A DNA stretch of 53,455 bases from Halocynthiibacter sp. SDUM655004. GTDB lineage: Bacteria; Pseudomonadota; Alphaproteobacteria; Rhodobacterales; Rhodobacteraceae. A model generated the notes under the pieces. The model was not told the DNA's origin, did no database searches, and worked only from the letters and a program-made list of their open reading frames with translations. Position numbers and translations under genes: made by a program. The stretch spans positions 1 to 53,455 of the forward strand of contig NZ_JAPDUG010000006.1 in the NCBI RefSeq assembly GCF_026015885.1. The letters run 5' to 3'. Of this stretch, positions 42,129 to 48,874 are shown piece after piece (positions within the stretch are counted from its first letter, which is position 1; each line of letters starts with the position of its first letter).

Positions 42129-42391
42129 CACATGCCCAACGCTTCTTTATACATTTCGAGGACAGCTTCTTCCTCGGCAATGGAGTCTTTGTCACGCTTG
42201 CGCAGAGCGATGATTTTGCGAAGAACGGAGGTGTCATAACCGCGCCCTTTCGCTTCGGCCATCACCTCTTTCTGCTGCTCGGCAATGTCCTTCTTCTCGG
42301 CGTCCAGCCGCTCGATCCGCTCAACAAACTGGCGCAGCTCGTCAGCGGTTACTCGATAACTTGCGTCAGCGTTATTCGTATCGGTCTTCAT
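42128..42391 (-). CDS. GapR-like nucleoid protein (DUF2312)
   Basis: From the ATG at 42391 (AGAGGA ribosome binding site, overlapping the previous stop) the protein has 87 residues. It carries the DUF2312 signature: TADELRQFVERIERLDAEKK, then EAKGRGYDTSVLRKIIALRK and AVLEMYKEALGM. GapR is a nucleoid protein of Alphaproteobacteria that binds overtwisted, AT-rich DNA ahead of replication forks. A phage copy in the replication operon may assist phage replication or replace host function. The match is across the full family length. Confidence 0.88.
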   Translation of the reverse strand: MKTDTNNADASYRVTADELRQFVERIERLDAEKKDIAEQQKEVMAEAKGRGYDTSVLRKIIALRKRDKDSIAEEEAVLEMYKEALGM

Positions 42392-42543
42392 ATCGTTTCG
42401 TCCTCTGTTGGAAAGTTTTCCCGAAAGTTTTTGAGCCGCCTCGCACTCGAAACGGCCCACCAGCTCGCCAACGCTCCAAGGAGCGCGGCGCAATAAAATT
42501 CAAAACGGTAAATCTGCTCTATGCCCCACCAGCCAGATTTCAT
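42388..42543 (-). CDS. Small single-pass membrane protein
   Basis: The 51-residue protein starts at 42543 behind a perfect AGGAGG ribosome binding site. It has one membrane segment at about residues 15-33 (FYCAALLGALASWWAV) and a basic, then acidic, tail. It overlaps the GapR-like gene by 4 bp and lies in the early leftward operon. It may exclude other phages or serve a minor host-takeover role; no family is recognised. Confidence 0.6.
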   Translation of the reverse strand: MKSGWWGIEQIYRFEFYCAALLGALASWWAVSSARRLKNFRENFPTEDETI

Positions 42544-42842
42544 TTTCGTTCCCTCCTGACCGCGTGAGGAGCGAAAGCAACGGCCCACCCAGAAGGCGCG
42601 TGTGATCCGGCCCACCAGTTTTCAGCGGTCGAAGGATCGACGCGAAAAACATGAGCCACATGCGCAGGGCTTTCAAAATTGGCGCGGATAAAGTCACGCC
42701 ACTGGACAACAAATTGCTTGCGAAAATCGCGAGAGCCGACCCTCTCCGAAAACTTTGGAGAAGACCTTCCGCCCTTTCTGCGCATAGGCTGCTCAGGTGA
42801 AGACAGATGTTTAGAACGGGAGGAGATAAATTCAGCGGACAT
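42540..42842 (-). CDS. Putative HTH-type phage regulator
   Basis: The 100-residue protein has a basic N-terminus and then a region (about 48-90) with FVVQWRDFIRANFES, HVAHVFRVDPSTAENWWAG and HAPSGWAVA that fits a helix-turn-helix in small phage regulators from Alphaproteobacteria. It is the second leftward gene, after the Cro-like gene, so it may act early. The ribosome binding site is weak, and translation may be coupled. Confidence 0.6.
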   Translation of the reverse strand: MSAEFISSRSKHLSSPEQPMRRKGGRSSPKFSERVGSRDFRKQFVVQWRDFIRANFESPAHVAHVFRVDPSTAENWWAGSHAPSGWAVAFAPHAVRRERK

Positions 42843-42844
42843 GG

Positions 42845-43045
42845 CTAATCGCCTTTTTGCTTGCGTTGCATGAAACTTGTCACCGCTCGCACTGTCTTGA
42901 ATCGTGGTTCGCGACCTTTTCGCAGGTCGTGAACAAAGTTTGGGTCAGATACCGCCTCGCGTCCTAGAGCTGTTGCAGACATGCGCTCGGAGACTAGAAA
43001 CGCCTCGACTTCTTTTTTCAATTCTTCCAGCATCATGCGCTGCAC
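42845..43045 (-). CDS. Cro-like XRE regulator
   Basis: The 66-residue protein carries a small helix-turn-helix (about 22-52: SATALGREAVSDPNFVHDLR, KTVRAVTSFM), in the usual size range of Cro proteins. It is the first leftward gene, divergent from the CI-like repressor, and an operator ends 5 bp before the GTG at 43045. In-frame ATGs at 43036 and 43033 are possible starts; no strong ribosome binding site is visible. It should compete for operators and favour lytic growth. That role follows from the genetic layout. Confidence 0.75.
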   Translation of the reverse strand: MQRMMLEELKKEVEAFLVSERMSATALGREAVSDPNFVHDLRKGREPRFKTVRAVTSFMQRKQKGD

Positions 43046-43049
43046 GATG

Positions 43050-43063
43050 TAGGAAAAATCCTA
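43050..43063. promoter_or_regulatory. Operator O3 (perfect palindrome)
   Basis: TAGGA-AAAA-TCCTA is a perfect 5+5 palindrome that lies just before the start of the Cro-like gene and is the same 14-bp sequence, in opposite orientation, as the two downstream operators. A bound repressor here would block leftward early transcription. Confidence 0.8.
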
Positions 43064-43072
43064 TCTTGTAAA

Positions 43073-43086
43073 TAGGAAATATCATA
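43073..43086. promoter_or_regulatory. Operator O4 (one mismatch)
   Basis: TAGGA-AATA-TCATA has one mismatch from the operator and lies 23 bp centre to centre from O3, between the divergent regulator genes. Its minus strand contains TATGAT, a possible -10 element for the leftward promoter. The weaker site could serve autoregulation of the repressor. Confidence 0.65.
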
Positions 43087-43104
43087 TTTGCGGGAATCCC
43101 ATCC

Positions 43105-43461
43105 ATGCACAATCAACGTAATATGGATATTGATGATTTGATCGTCGCAAACTTGAAGCGGCTAATATTAGAGAAGCAGACAAACACGAGCGCCCTCGCC
43201 AAAGCGGCGGGGATGAATCATACGGCTGTTCGAGATATTCTTACTCGAAAAGCAAAGAGTCCGAAGTATGCTACCCTTGTAAAACTGGCGAACGCCCTGG
43301 ACGTTCCTGTGTGGGAGATCACCGGAGGGGATCGCTCCGCGAACCTTACTCCAGAGGAACGCCGGATGCTTTTTGCAATGTCTCAATTATCAGACGAGAT
43401 AAGGGAGGTGCTTTTAAAATCAGCAGAAGCTCAGATTCCCGATCCGGAGAAGGGCAAGTAG
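43105..43461 (+). CDS. CI-like XRE repressor
   Basis: The 118-residue protein has a helix-turn-helix at about 22-60 (NTSALAKAAGMNHTAVRDIL, then TLVKLANALDVPVWEITGG) typical of XRE repressors, and a short C-terminal helix (LSDEIREVLLKSAEAQ) in place of a peptidase domain. Without a self-cleaving domain, induction would need another signal. It lies between two pairs of identical operators and should maintain lysogeny by repressing both early units. The start could be the internal ATG (MDIDDL) seven codons on. Confidence 0.85.
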   Translation: MHNQRNMDIDDLIVANLKRLILEKQTNTSALAKAAGMNHTAVRDILTRKAKSPKYATLVKLANALDVPVWEITGGDRSANLTPEERRMLFAMSQLSDEIREVLLKSAEAQIPDPEKGK

Positions 43462-43519
43462 CCAGCTCCTCCAACATTTCACAAACCTCCAAAATTCGGG
43501 ATTCTCTTACTTCCGACAT
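43346..43519 (-). CDS. Possible small antisense ORF over repressor 3' end
   Basis: A 57-codon minus-strand frame starts at an ATG 5 bp after a perfect TAAGGAG ribosome binding site. Its first 19 codons (MSEVRESRILEVCEMLEEL) are outside the repressor gene; the rest is antisense to the repressor C-terminus. The strong ribosome binding site and helical, acidic start argue for translation, but the antisense overlap and small size argue against it. If transcribed it could also dampen repressor mRNA. Confidence 0.35.
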   Translation of the reverse strand: MSEVRESRILEVCEMLEELATCPSPDRESELLLILKAPPLSRLIIETLQKASGVPLE

Positions 43520-43529
43520 ATTCTCTCCT

Positions 43530-43547
43530 TAATTTCTGTCGAAATTA
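43530..43547. promoter_or_regulatory. Palindrome in rightward control region
   Basis: TAATTTC-TGTC-GAAATTA is a 7-bp perfect inverted repeat between the repressor and the rightward promoter. It is too A/T-rich and lacks a T-run, so it is an unlikely terminator; it may bind another regulator. It lies just upstream of the ribosome binding site of the antisense frame. Confidence 0.4.
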
Positions 43548-43609
43548 GTGTAGTTCCCTTGCGGCAACTTTATGGCAATTTTGGAAACAATTTAATTTTG
43601 TTCCCGTTG

Positions 43610-43623
43610 TAGGATTTTTCCTA
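43610..43623. promoter_or_regulatory. Operator O1 (perfect palindrome)
   Basis: TAGGA-TTTT-TCCTA lies upstream of the rightward promoter. It belongs to a 20-bp unit, GTAGGATTTTTCCTATTTTA, that recurs exactly 28 bp downstream. It should bind the CI-like repressor cooperatively with O2. Confidence 0.8.
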
Positions 43624-43631
43624 TTTTATTC

Positions 43632-43660
43632 TTGACGTAGGATTTTTCCTATTTTACGCT
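43632..43660 (+). promoter_or_regulatory. Rightward early promoter with operator O2
   Basis: TTGACG (43632-43637) and TACGCT (43655-43660), spaced 17 bp, fit a sigma-70 promoter with a weak -10. The operator palindrome TAGGA-TTTT-TCCTA at 43638-43651 fills the spacer, so bound repressor would exclude RNA polymerase. The first rightward gene starts 37 bp downstream. Confidence 0.6.
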
Positions 43661-43696
43661 CCTCTCAAACAGCAACAACCTGCTTGGGAGGCGCGA

Positions 43697-44056
43697 GTGC
43701 CAAACATCGAAATCATCCCTCACGAAAAGACGCGCTATCCGAGCGGCGTTGAAGCCTATATCGACAGCGTTCATTCGCTTGCGTCACGTACAGGACGCCA
43801 AGAAGTCACGTTGGCCGGTGCTGTCGAAGCCCAATATCACGGCAATCTTTATGCATACCTGACGAAAAGCGGCGAGCTAGGGCTTGATCCTTGGCGCTAT
43901 CTCGAAGGCGTTGACCCATACATTAACAATGATCGGTTCGATGTTTGGTTTGAAAACTGTCCAAACCCCATCACGGTCACAAAGGAAGACACCAAAGGCA
44001 TCCGGCTTTTCGTGGACTCTGCCCTGCTTGCGGTTCTTGCGGAGGCAGCACAATGA
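43697..44056 (+). CDS. First rightward early gene, unknown
   Basis: The 119-residue protein starts with GTG behind GGGAGG. It is mixed alpha/beta with several aromatic residues (GNLYAYLTKSGELGLDPWRY) and has no cysteine or membrane segment. As the first gene after the operator-controlled promoter it may be regulatory, like lambda N, but no helix-turn-helix is evident. Overlaps the next gene by 4 bp. Confidence 0.65.
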   Translation: MPNIEIIPHEKTRYPSGVEAYIDSVHSLASRTGRQEVTLAGAVEAQYHGNLYAYLTKSGELGLDPWRYLEGVDPYINNDRFDVWFENCPNPITVTKEDTKGIRLFVDSALLAVLAEAAQ

Positions 44057-44427
44057 ATATTCCTCGCCCCGTAAACGACAACACATTCGATTTCCTGCGA
44101 GCGGCGAGCGTTCCCGCTCACCAGTTAGCTAGTGAAGATTGTTATTCAGTTCACTCGCGGGATGGCGTTGGCGATCCGGCCACGCCCGAAACCTCTGGGG
44201 GAGTGAACACTCCTCTTCCTCCCCGCTCCCTCGGAGGTTTCGACTGGACGAAGCACAAGCGCGAAGTTCAGCGCCAGAAGTTCACCGAAATGCTCTTTGG
44301 CGTTCTCGTTTTCGCCGGAGGTTTCCTTATCGCGGCCCTGCTCGCAATGCTTCTCGGCACCATCGCCACCAAAGCAATCGGTCAAGCGGCTTTTGACGCA
44401 ACACGCGCTTTTGAGGTGTACCAATGA
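44053..44427 (+). CDS. Membrane protein, unknown
   Basis: The 124-residue protein has a polar N-terminus of about 75 residues and one strong C-terminal membrane segment (about 80-105: MLFGVLVFAGGFLIAALLAM). ATGA overlaps join it to both neighbours. A tail-anchored early membrane protein could exclude superinfecting phage; this is a guess from topology. Confidence 0.65.
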   Translation: MNIPRPVNDNTFDFLRAASVPAHQLASEDCYSVHSRDGVGDPATPETSGGVNTPLPPRSLGGFDWTKHKREVQRQKFTEMLFGVLVFAGGFLIAALLAMLLGTIATKAIGQAAFDATRAFEVYQ

Positions 44428-44618
44428 CACTTTCACGAACAACTGTCGCAACTCCAATCAGTCCGGTTCTCGATCCTTCCGATTTCTGCCGCGCATGTCG
44501 TGGCAAGAAAACCGTGTCCTATCCGAGCGGCAGAGGAACGATCCTGACAGAGCCTTGCTATTCGTGCGGCGGCACTGGTCACAAAACCAACATATTCTCC
44601 GAGCCGGAAGAGAGCTGA
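44424..44618 (+). CDS. Small zinc-ribbon protein
   Basis: The 64-residue protein has two CxxC pairs, Cys22/Cys25 (FCRACRGKK) and Cys45/Cys48 (CYSCGGTGH), like half of a DnaJ central zinc domain. Such single ribbons are common in phage early regions and probably bind nucleic acid or a protein partner. Its stop overlaps the next start (TGATG). Confidence 0.7.
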   Translation: MTLSRTTVATPISPVLDPSDFCRACRGKKTVSYPSGRGTILTEPCYSCGGTGHKTNIFSEPEES

Positions 44619-44995
44619 TGCGTTACGCCCGTTCCATCGAGGAGCTGCACCAGTGGCACCAAGAGGCGCTATCCAATCCGGATATTGAGCGCCACGAGAT
44701 TGAGCCGCAATGCGGCTGGTACAAGATGCGCCGCGTAAAGCTCGGCCCTTGGGTGCCGGTTCTAATCACCGTTGAGCAAGACATTGACCCAGACACCGGC
44801 CAACTCGCCGACGACGAGCGGATGCGCTGCGAGGTGGATGGCATCAACGAAGACAAAATCGAAGAAATCTGGTCGCACCTAAAGCCGATCAGCGAGGCGG
44901 CATTTCACCAGCTCTTTGAAAACCGTCGATCAATTCCGGCGATGAAAGACGATTACACGCCGATCAATCTGGCACTCACGCCCATTACCCCCTGA
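44618..44995 (+). CDS. Unknown early protein
   Basis: From the ATG at 44618, overlapping the previous stop, the protein has 125 residues. It begins MRYARSIEEL and contains GWYKMRRVKLGPWVPVLI and a run of acidic residues. Longer readings run back through the preceding genes and are not credible. No known domain is recognised. It precedes the RecT accessory region and may act in recombination or regulation. Confidence 0.6.
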   Translation: MRYARSIEELHQWHQEALSNPDIERHEIEPQCGWYKMRRVKLGPWVPVLITVEQDIDPDTGQLADDERMRCEVDGINEDKIEEIWSHLKPISEAAFHQLFENRRSIPAMKDDYTPINLALTPITP

Positions 44996-45006
44996 AAGGA
45001 AAACCA

Positions 45007-45789
45007 ATGAACGCCCCCATCACCCCAGACGAGAAGATCAAGCCAAAGCAAGCGGAGCTGGCCGGACTCGGACACAACAACCCGCCCCCGTTTTCGCAAG
45101 AGAAGCTGGCTGGCTTTGTTGAGCGCGTCACCGAGTTTATGAAGGCCAACAAGGCTTGGTTGGACCTCAAACAGATTGAGACAGACGATCACGCCGAAAA
45201 GGCGACAGATATGATTGCCGGCCTTCGCGGACTTTACAAAGAAGTCGATACCGCTCGCAAAGCGGAGAAAAAGCCGCATGACGATGCAGGTAAAGCCGTA
45301 CAAGCCGCATATACCCCGCAGCTCGACAAGCTCAAAACCGCCGCTGACAAGCTCAAGCCCTTAATTGCCAGCTACATCGACAAGAAGGCAAAGGCCGAAG
45401 AAGAGAAGAAGCGCAAAGAAGAGGCCGAAGCTCGCGAAAAGGCACGTCTTGCCGAAGAGGCCGCAAAGAAGGCCGAGGAAGAGAATGACGTTGGGGCGCT
45501 GGTGGAAGCCGAAGCGGCCAAGAAGGCCGCAGAGAAGGAAGCTAAGAAGGCGAGCGCACCAGTAAAGAAATCTGTCGGCTCTGCCACAGGCGCAGGGCGC
45601 ACGATCTCAACCCGCAAATCGCGCCATGCTGTTGTTGAGAACCCGCTGCAAGTCTTCATGTACTACCGCGACCACCCAGACGTGATCGACGTTCTTACGC
45701 GCCTCGCAACAGCGGACGTTCGCGCGAAAGACGTGGATGAAACCAAAATCCCTGGAATCTCTATCGCGGAGAAAGTGAGCGCGGCTTAA
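45007..45789 (+). CDS. Coiled-coil protein upstream of RecT
   Basis: The 260-residue protein begins MNAPITPDEK and shows LAGLGHNNPPPFSQEKLAGF near the N-terminus, as in a family of alphaproteobacterial phage proteins. A long Ala/Glu/Lys coiled coil fills about 115-190. A conserved C-terminal block (ENPLQVFMYYRDHPDVIDVL) follows. It lies directly before recT and may be its partner in annealing or replace an exonuclease, but no nuclease motif is visible. AAAGGAA precedes the ATG. Confidence 0.65.
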   Translation: MNAPITPDEKIKPKQAELAGLGHNNPPPFSQEKLAGFVERVTEFMKANKAWLDLKQIETDDHAEKATDMIAGLRGLYKEVDTARKAEKKPHDDAGKAVQAAYTPQLDKLKTAADKLKPLIASYIDKKAKAEEEKKRKEEAEAREKARLAEEAAKKAEEENDVGALVEAEAAKKAAEKEAKKASAPVKKSVGSATGAGRTISTRKSRHAVVENPLQVFMYYRDHPDVIDVLTRLATADVRAKDVDETKIPGISIAEKVSAA

Positions 45790-45837
45790 CGCCGCCCACG
45801 CCTCCCCATCAATCTCTAAAAGATCAAAGGAAACACT

Positions 45838-46776
45838 GTGTCTAATTCAAAAAACAGCCTCACGCGAGTTCAACGCCCATCGCCATTGATGGACCCCGAA
45901 GCCTTCAACCACATCTTCCGTGTTGGGAAGTTGCTCGCGCTTTCTCCCCTGTTCCCAGAACACTTGCGGAAAGGTAAGCCAGACGAAGCCGCCGCCAATG
46001 GTGCGCTTGTTATGAATATGGCGCACCGATTGAACGAAGACCCGCTTACGGTCGCGCAAAACATCTATTTCGTTGGCGGGAAACCTGGCTGGTCTGCAAG
46101 CTATATGATTTCAAAGGCGAACCAGCACCAAGTCTTCGAGAACCCTATCGCATGGGAGTACGAAGGCGAAGGCGACGACCTCGTTGTAACCGCATATGGT
46201 ATCATGGCCAGCACCGGAAAGCGTGTTGAGGCAACCGCCTCGATGGCAATGGCCAAGGCCGAAGGCTGGACCAAGAACACAAAATACGAATCTATGCCCA
46301 AGCAAATGCTGTCTTATCGGTCAGCAACATCGTTGATCCGCCTGTATTGTCCCGAAGTTATGGTTGGCATCCCGTCCACAATCGAGATCGACGGGGGGAT
46401 GAAAGACGTAACCCCAGACGATTCATTCCACATCGAGCCAACCTTGAAAAAGGCAGCGAAAAACGTCGAAGAGGCGGAAACGATTGGCGACGAAGGCGAA
46501 GCCAAAGAGGAAGAGAAGGCAGATGCGCCGGTTGTCAACGAGGCGGACGAGCCGGAGGCCGAAGAAGAGAAGGCAGAAGACAAGCCGATAAGCGAAGATG
46601 AAATCGAATGGGCTTTTGGCGCGGTTGAGGCCGATCTAACCAGCTCCCCAGAAGCCAAGGACGAGATTCTAAAGTTCCACAAGGGAGGCCATTTGGCCCT
46701 CCTGAAAAAACACGCTCCAGAAAAATACAAATCGCTTATGGAGTGGCCTGTCCCTGAAAGCGAAGCGGCAGAGTAA
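45838..46776 (+). CDS. recT: RecT-family single-strand annealing protein
   Basis: The 312-residue protein starts with GTG. ALVMNMAHRLNEDPLTVAQ, FVGGKPGWSASYMISKANQ and KQMLSYRSATSLIRLYCPEV (about 156-175) fit the RecT family core. The C-terminal part (about 200-290) is a disordered acidic region that probably binds single-strand-binding protein. RecT anneals complementary strands during phage recombination and can drive mosaic exchange, consistent with the repeat-flanked cassettes further on. An HNH gene follows with a TAATG overlap. Confidence 0.85.
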   Translation: MSNSKNSLTRVQRPSPLMDPEAFNHIFRVGKLLALSPLFPEHLRKGKPDEAAANGALVMNMAHRLNEDPLTVAQNIYFVGGKPGWSASYMISKANQHQVFENPIAWEYEGEGDDLVVTAYGIMASTGKRVEATASMAMAKAEGWTKNTKYESMPKQMLSYRSATSLIRLYCPEVMVGIPSTIEIDGGMKDVTPDDSFHIEPTLKKAAKNVEEAETIGDEGEAKEEEKADAPVVNEADEPEAEEEKAEDKPISEDEIEWAFGAVEADLTSSPEAKDEILKFHKGGHLALLKKHAPEKYKSLMEWPVPESEAAE

Positions 46777-47165
46777 TGTCGCGATCCGTCCCAGAATGGA
46801 TAGGCAAGACGCCTGATACTCCTGTGCCTCCTCGCGTGAAACTTCGCGTGTTCGAGGCACACGGAGGGCGCTGTTACCTATCCGGTCGCAAGATCACAGC
46901 CGCAGACAAGTGGGAGCTGGAACACGTTCTGGCTCTGTCTCTGGGCGGCGAGAACCGCGAAAGCAATCTCGCCCCTGCCCTAAAATCCGAACACAAGAAG
47001 AAAACCGCGCGGGACGTGGCGCAGAAAGCCAAGAACGCACGAGTCCGGAAGAAGCATCTCGGATTGCGCGAAGCCAAGAACCCCATCGCCGGATCACGCA
47101 ACACCCGCTTCAAGAAGAAAATTGGCGGTGGCGTTGTTGACCGGAACACCGGAGAGGAGATTTAG
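46776..47165 (+). CDS. HNH endonuclease
   Basis: The 129-residue protein has an HNH core: CYLSGRKI (33-40), ELEHVLALSLGGENRESNLAPALKSEH (47-73 in total, with His50, Asn64 and His73 as the metal-binding set), then a basic tail. The usual first CxxC of many HNH proteins is replaced by a single Cys. Encoded directly after recT, it probably cuts DNA during phage recombination or replication. The two motif parts are ELEHVLALSLGGEN and RESNLAPALKSEH. Confidence 0.85.
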   Translation: MSRSVPEWIGKTPDTPVPPRVKLRVFEAHGGRCYLSGRKITAADKWELEHVLALSLGGENRESNLAPALKSEHKKKTARDVAQKAKNARVRKKHLGLREAKNPIAGSRNTRFKKKIGGGVVDRNTGEEI

Positions 47166-47168
47166 AGA

Positions 47169-47597
47169 ATGGAAGGCCGGATAATCATGCGCAAGCGCCC
47201 CGAAGAGGATTTCGGACGCAAGCACCCCGTCCACGCGAAGCTCGCAAAAGGCATGTCCGCAAAAGACGCTCGATCCTTAGAGATACGAATGGTTGAGCGG
47301 ATGCGAGCTGCGCAGCGGAGCCAAACGGAATCTCTTTCACGCAAGCGCGTTTCAAACAAGCTGGACGAGGTTCCACCAATGACCCGCAACCAAATCTCTG
47401 CGGCCAGAAAGGCAAAGATTAAAGAAGCCCTTAAAAAGTCTGGCCCGATGTTTGCGCGTCAAATCTGCCAAGAGGTTGATTTCCCGACTGACCGGATTGT
47501 TGACTACCTCCGCGCGTTACGGATCAGCGGAGAAGTAGAGTCCAGGCGCACCAAGCAGGGCCACTATCTGTACTGGATGGAAGGCTTTGACAAATGA
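47169..47597 (+). CDS. Winged helix-turn-helix protein
   Basis: The 142-residue protein has a basic N-terminal region (about 1-75) and a C-terminal winged helix (about 82-138): AKIKEALKKSGPMFARQICQ, VDFPTDRIVDYLRALR and a wing with TKQGHYLYW. It probably binds DNA as an early regulator or replication factor. An internal ATG seven codons on is also possible as the start. Overlaps the next gene by 4 bp. Confidence 0.65.
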   Translation: MEGRIIMRKRPEEDFGRKHPVHAKLAKGMSAKDARSLEIRMVERMRAAQRSQTESLSRKRVSNKLDEVPPMTRNQISAARKAKIKEALKKSGPMFARQICQEVDFPTDRIVDYLRALRISGEVESRRTKQGHYLYWMEGFDK

Positions 47598-47782
47598 CTG
47601 ACCTTGGATTGCCCTGCGATGAATGTGGAGGCCCGACATACATGCCTTGCCATGTTGAAGGGATACCGACCACCTGCATGGAATGCGCCACCCGCCGCTC
47701 AGATGAACTCGCAGAATTGGACGAACAACAGCATCAAGAAGAAATGCGGCAACTCGAAGAAAAAGAATTAGAAAATGACTGA
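47594..47782 (+). CDS. Small zinc-ribbon protein with coiled-coil tail
   Basis: The 62-residue protein has CDEC (Cys8/Cys11) and CMEC (Cys28/Cys31), a likely zinc ribbon, and a Glu/Gln-rich helix at the C-terminus. Overlaps the next gene by 8 bp. It is one of several metal-binding small proteins in this operon; function unknown. Confidence 0.65.
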   Translation: MTDLGLPCDECGGPTYMPCHVEGIPTTCMECATRRSDELAELDEQQHQEEMRQLEEKELEND

Positions 47783-48095
47783 CCTAAGCAAACCGCCCAA
47801 GCTACTGCCCTGCCCGTTCTGTGAAGGGAAAGCCCACATTCACCGTGAACCTTGCGTTGAAGGCATGGGGTACTACTGCGCCGTTAAATGCAGCAAGTGC
47901 GGCGGAAAATCCCCTGAGAAATATTACAGCAACGGGAATGACTGCCCTCTGTTCTATGAAGACCTACGCAACCTCTGGAACACCCGCTCTGTCGCCGAAG
48001 TGCGCAAAGCGGCGTTCGAGGAGGCGGCAACTATGTGCTTCGGAGGAAAATCTGTGGCTGATGCCATAGACCAGCGACGTAAGGAGACCTCATGA
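47775..48095 (+). CDS. Lar-like restriction alleviation protein
   Basis: The 106-residue protein has LPCPFCEGKA (Cys13/Cys16), VKCSKCGG (Cys39/Cys42) and LWNTR, the Lar-family signature. Lar of the Rac prophage modulates type I restriction to protect unmodified DNA. The C-terminal helical extension (about 75-106) is not part of the core. A second Lar-like gene lies at 50490..50705. Confidence 0.75.
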   Translation: MTDLSKPPKLLPCPFCEGKAHIHREPCVEGMGYYCAVKCSKCGGKSPEKYYSNGNDCPLFYEDLRNLWNTRSVAEVRKAAFEEAATMCFGGKSVADAIDQRRKETS

Positions 48096-48343
48096 ACTTC
48101 GCTGTAGATAAAGACATACCGCTACCTCCCTTGGATCGACCAAACGCAAAGTACCCCTTTGCTCAGATGGAGATCGGAGAGTCCTTTCTTGTCCCCGCGG
48201 ATAGCCCTTCAGCTCGTCTCGTAGATGGGAGGAGCACCCCTCGGGTGTTTCATGCTGCTTATGCCTACGGGCGCAAAGCAGAAAAGAAATTCACCACACG
48301 TAAACAGACTGACGGTTCCTACCGAGTCTGGCGAACCAAATAA
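48092..48343 (+). CDS. DUF7303-like phage protein
   Basis: The 83-residue protein has the pattern KYPFAQMEIGESFLVP (about 20-35), then a short helical block and FTTRKQTDGSYRVWRTK at the end, shared with a family of small phage proteins of unknown role. The family is widespread in early regions. Overlaps the previous gene by 4 bp. Confidence 0.7.
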   Translation: MNFAVDKDIPLPPLDRPNAKYPFAQMEIGESFLVPADSPSARLVDGRSTPRVFHAAYAYGRKAEKKFTTRKQTDGSYRVWRTK

Positions 48344-48353
48344 GGAGAAAATC

Positions 48354-48845
48354 ATGAAACGCATTCTCTTAGCTATTCTCTTCTGTGCCTCCCAAGCTGC
48401 TGCTGAATCACACACCCTGAGCTCTCATAAAGCCTGGGATGTTGCTTTCCAGAATTTCACAAATAGGGATGCATGTTCCATGACCAGCCAAAACAATGCT
48501 GGGCACATCCTAGACTTCACTATTTGGGATGATGGTGAGATGCAGATGTTTGCATTTTTTAACACTGAGTACGACCTCTGGTATGACGAAGTGTACGACG
48601 CCAAATTCAATATCGGCAAGACAGACTGGACCTTACCAGACGCTGATTGGAACCAAAGCCATATGGCCTTTACCTTCCAACGAGATGACGCTGCTGCTTT
48701 CTTTGAGGACGTAATCCAGGGAAATTCCATAACTCTGATTGATCCCGAGGGAGCAGATGTCACCGCTTGGTCTCTCGCTGGTTCCCAGAATGCATTTGTC
48801 GCTCTGGTCGCTTGTTTTAAGCGACTAGAGGGCGCTCCCGCATAG
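48354..48845 (+). CDS. Secreted periplasmic protein, unknown
   Basis: The start at 48354 follows a perfect TAAGGAG ribosome binding site. The 163-residue protein begins with a signal peptide (MKRILLAILFCASQAAA, likely cut after residue 17). The mature part is acidic, rich in Asp and aromatics and mostly beta-like. A secreted product in an early or lysogenic region may change the host surface or exclude other phages. Codon use looks less GC-rich at third positions than in its neighbours, hinting at recent acquisition. Confidence 0.65.
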   Translation: MKRILLAILFCASQAAAESHTLSSHKAWDVAFQNFTNRDACSMTSQNNAGHILDFTIWDDGEMQMFAFFNTEYDLWYDEVYDAKFNIGKTDWTLPDADWNQSHMAFTFQRDDAAAFFEDVIQGNSITLIDPEGADVTAWSLAGSQNAFVALVACFKRLEGAPA

Positions 48846-48867
48846 CCCCCGCCCCACGGATTAAGGA
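48841..48867 (+). repeat. 27-bp direct repeat, left copy, before ASCH-like gene
   Basis: The sequence beginning CATAGCCCCCGCCCC and ending GGATTAAGGA also occurs at 49544..49570. The two copies bracket the ASCH-like gene: here the repeat includes the stop codon of the secreted protein gene and the ribosome binding site. It is a footprint of cassette gain by homologous recombination. Confidence 0.85.
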
Positions 48868-48874
48868 CAAGCAA

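Noticed and set aside
44297-44617. Upstream extension of the gene at 44618
   Set aside because: It would overlap two coupled genes out of frame; the ATG at 44618 overlaps the previous stop as in the rest of the operon.
46314-46862. 182-codon minus-strand frame opposite recT
   Set aside because: Ser/Ala-rich reverse of the acidic RecT tail; the RecT frame is clear.
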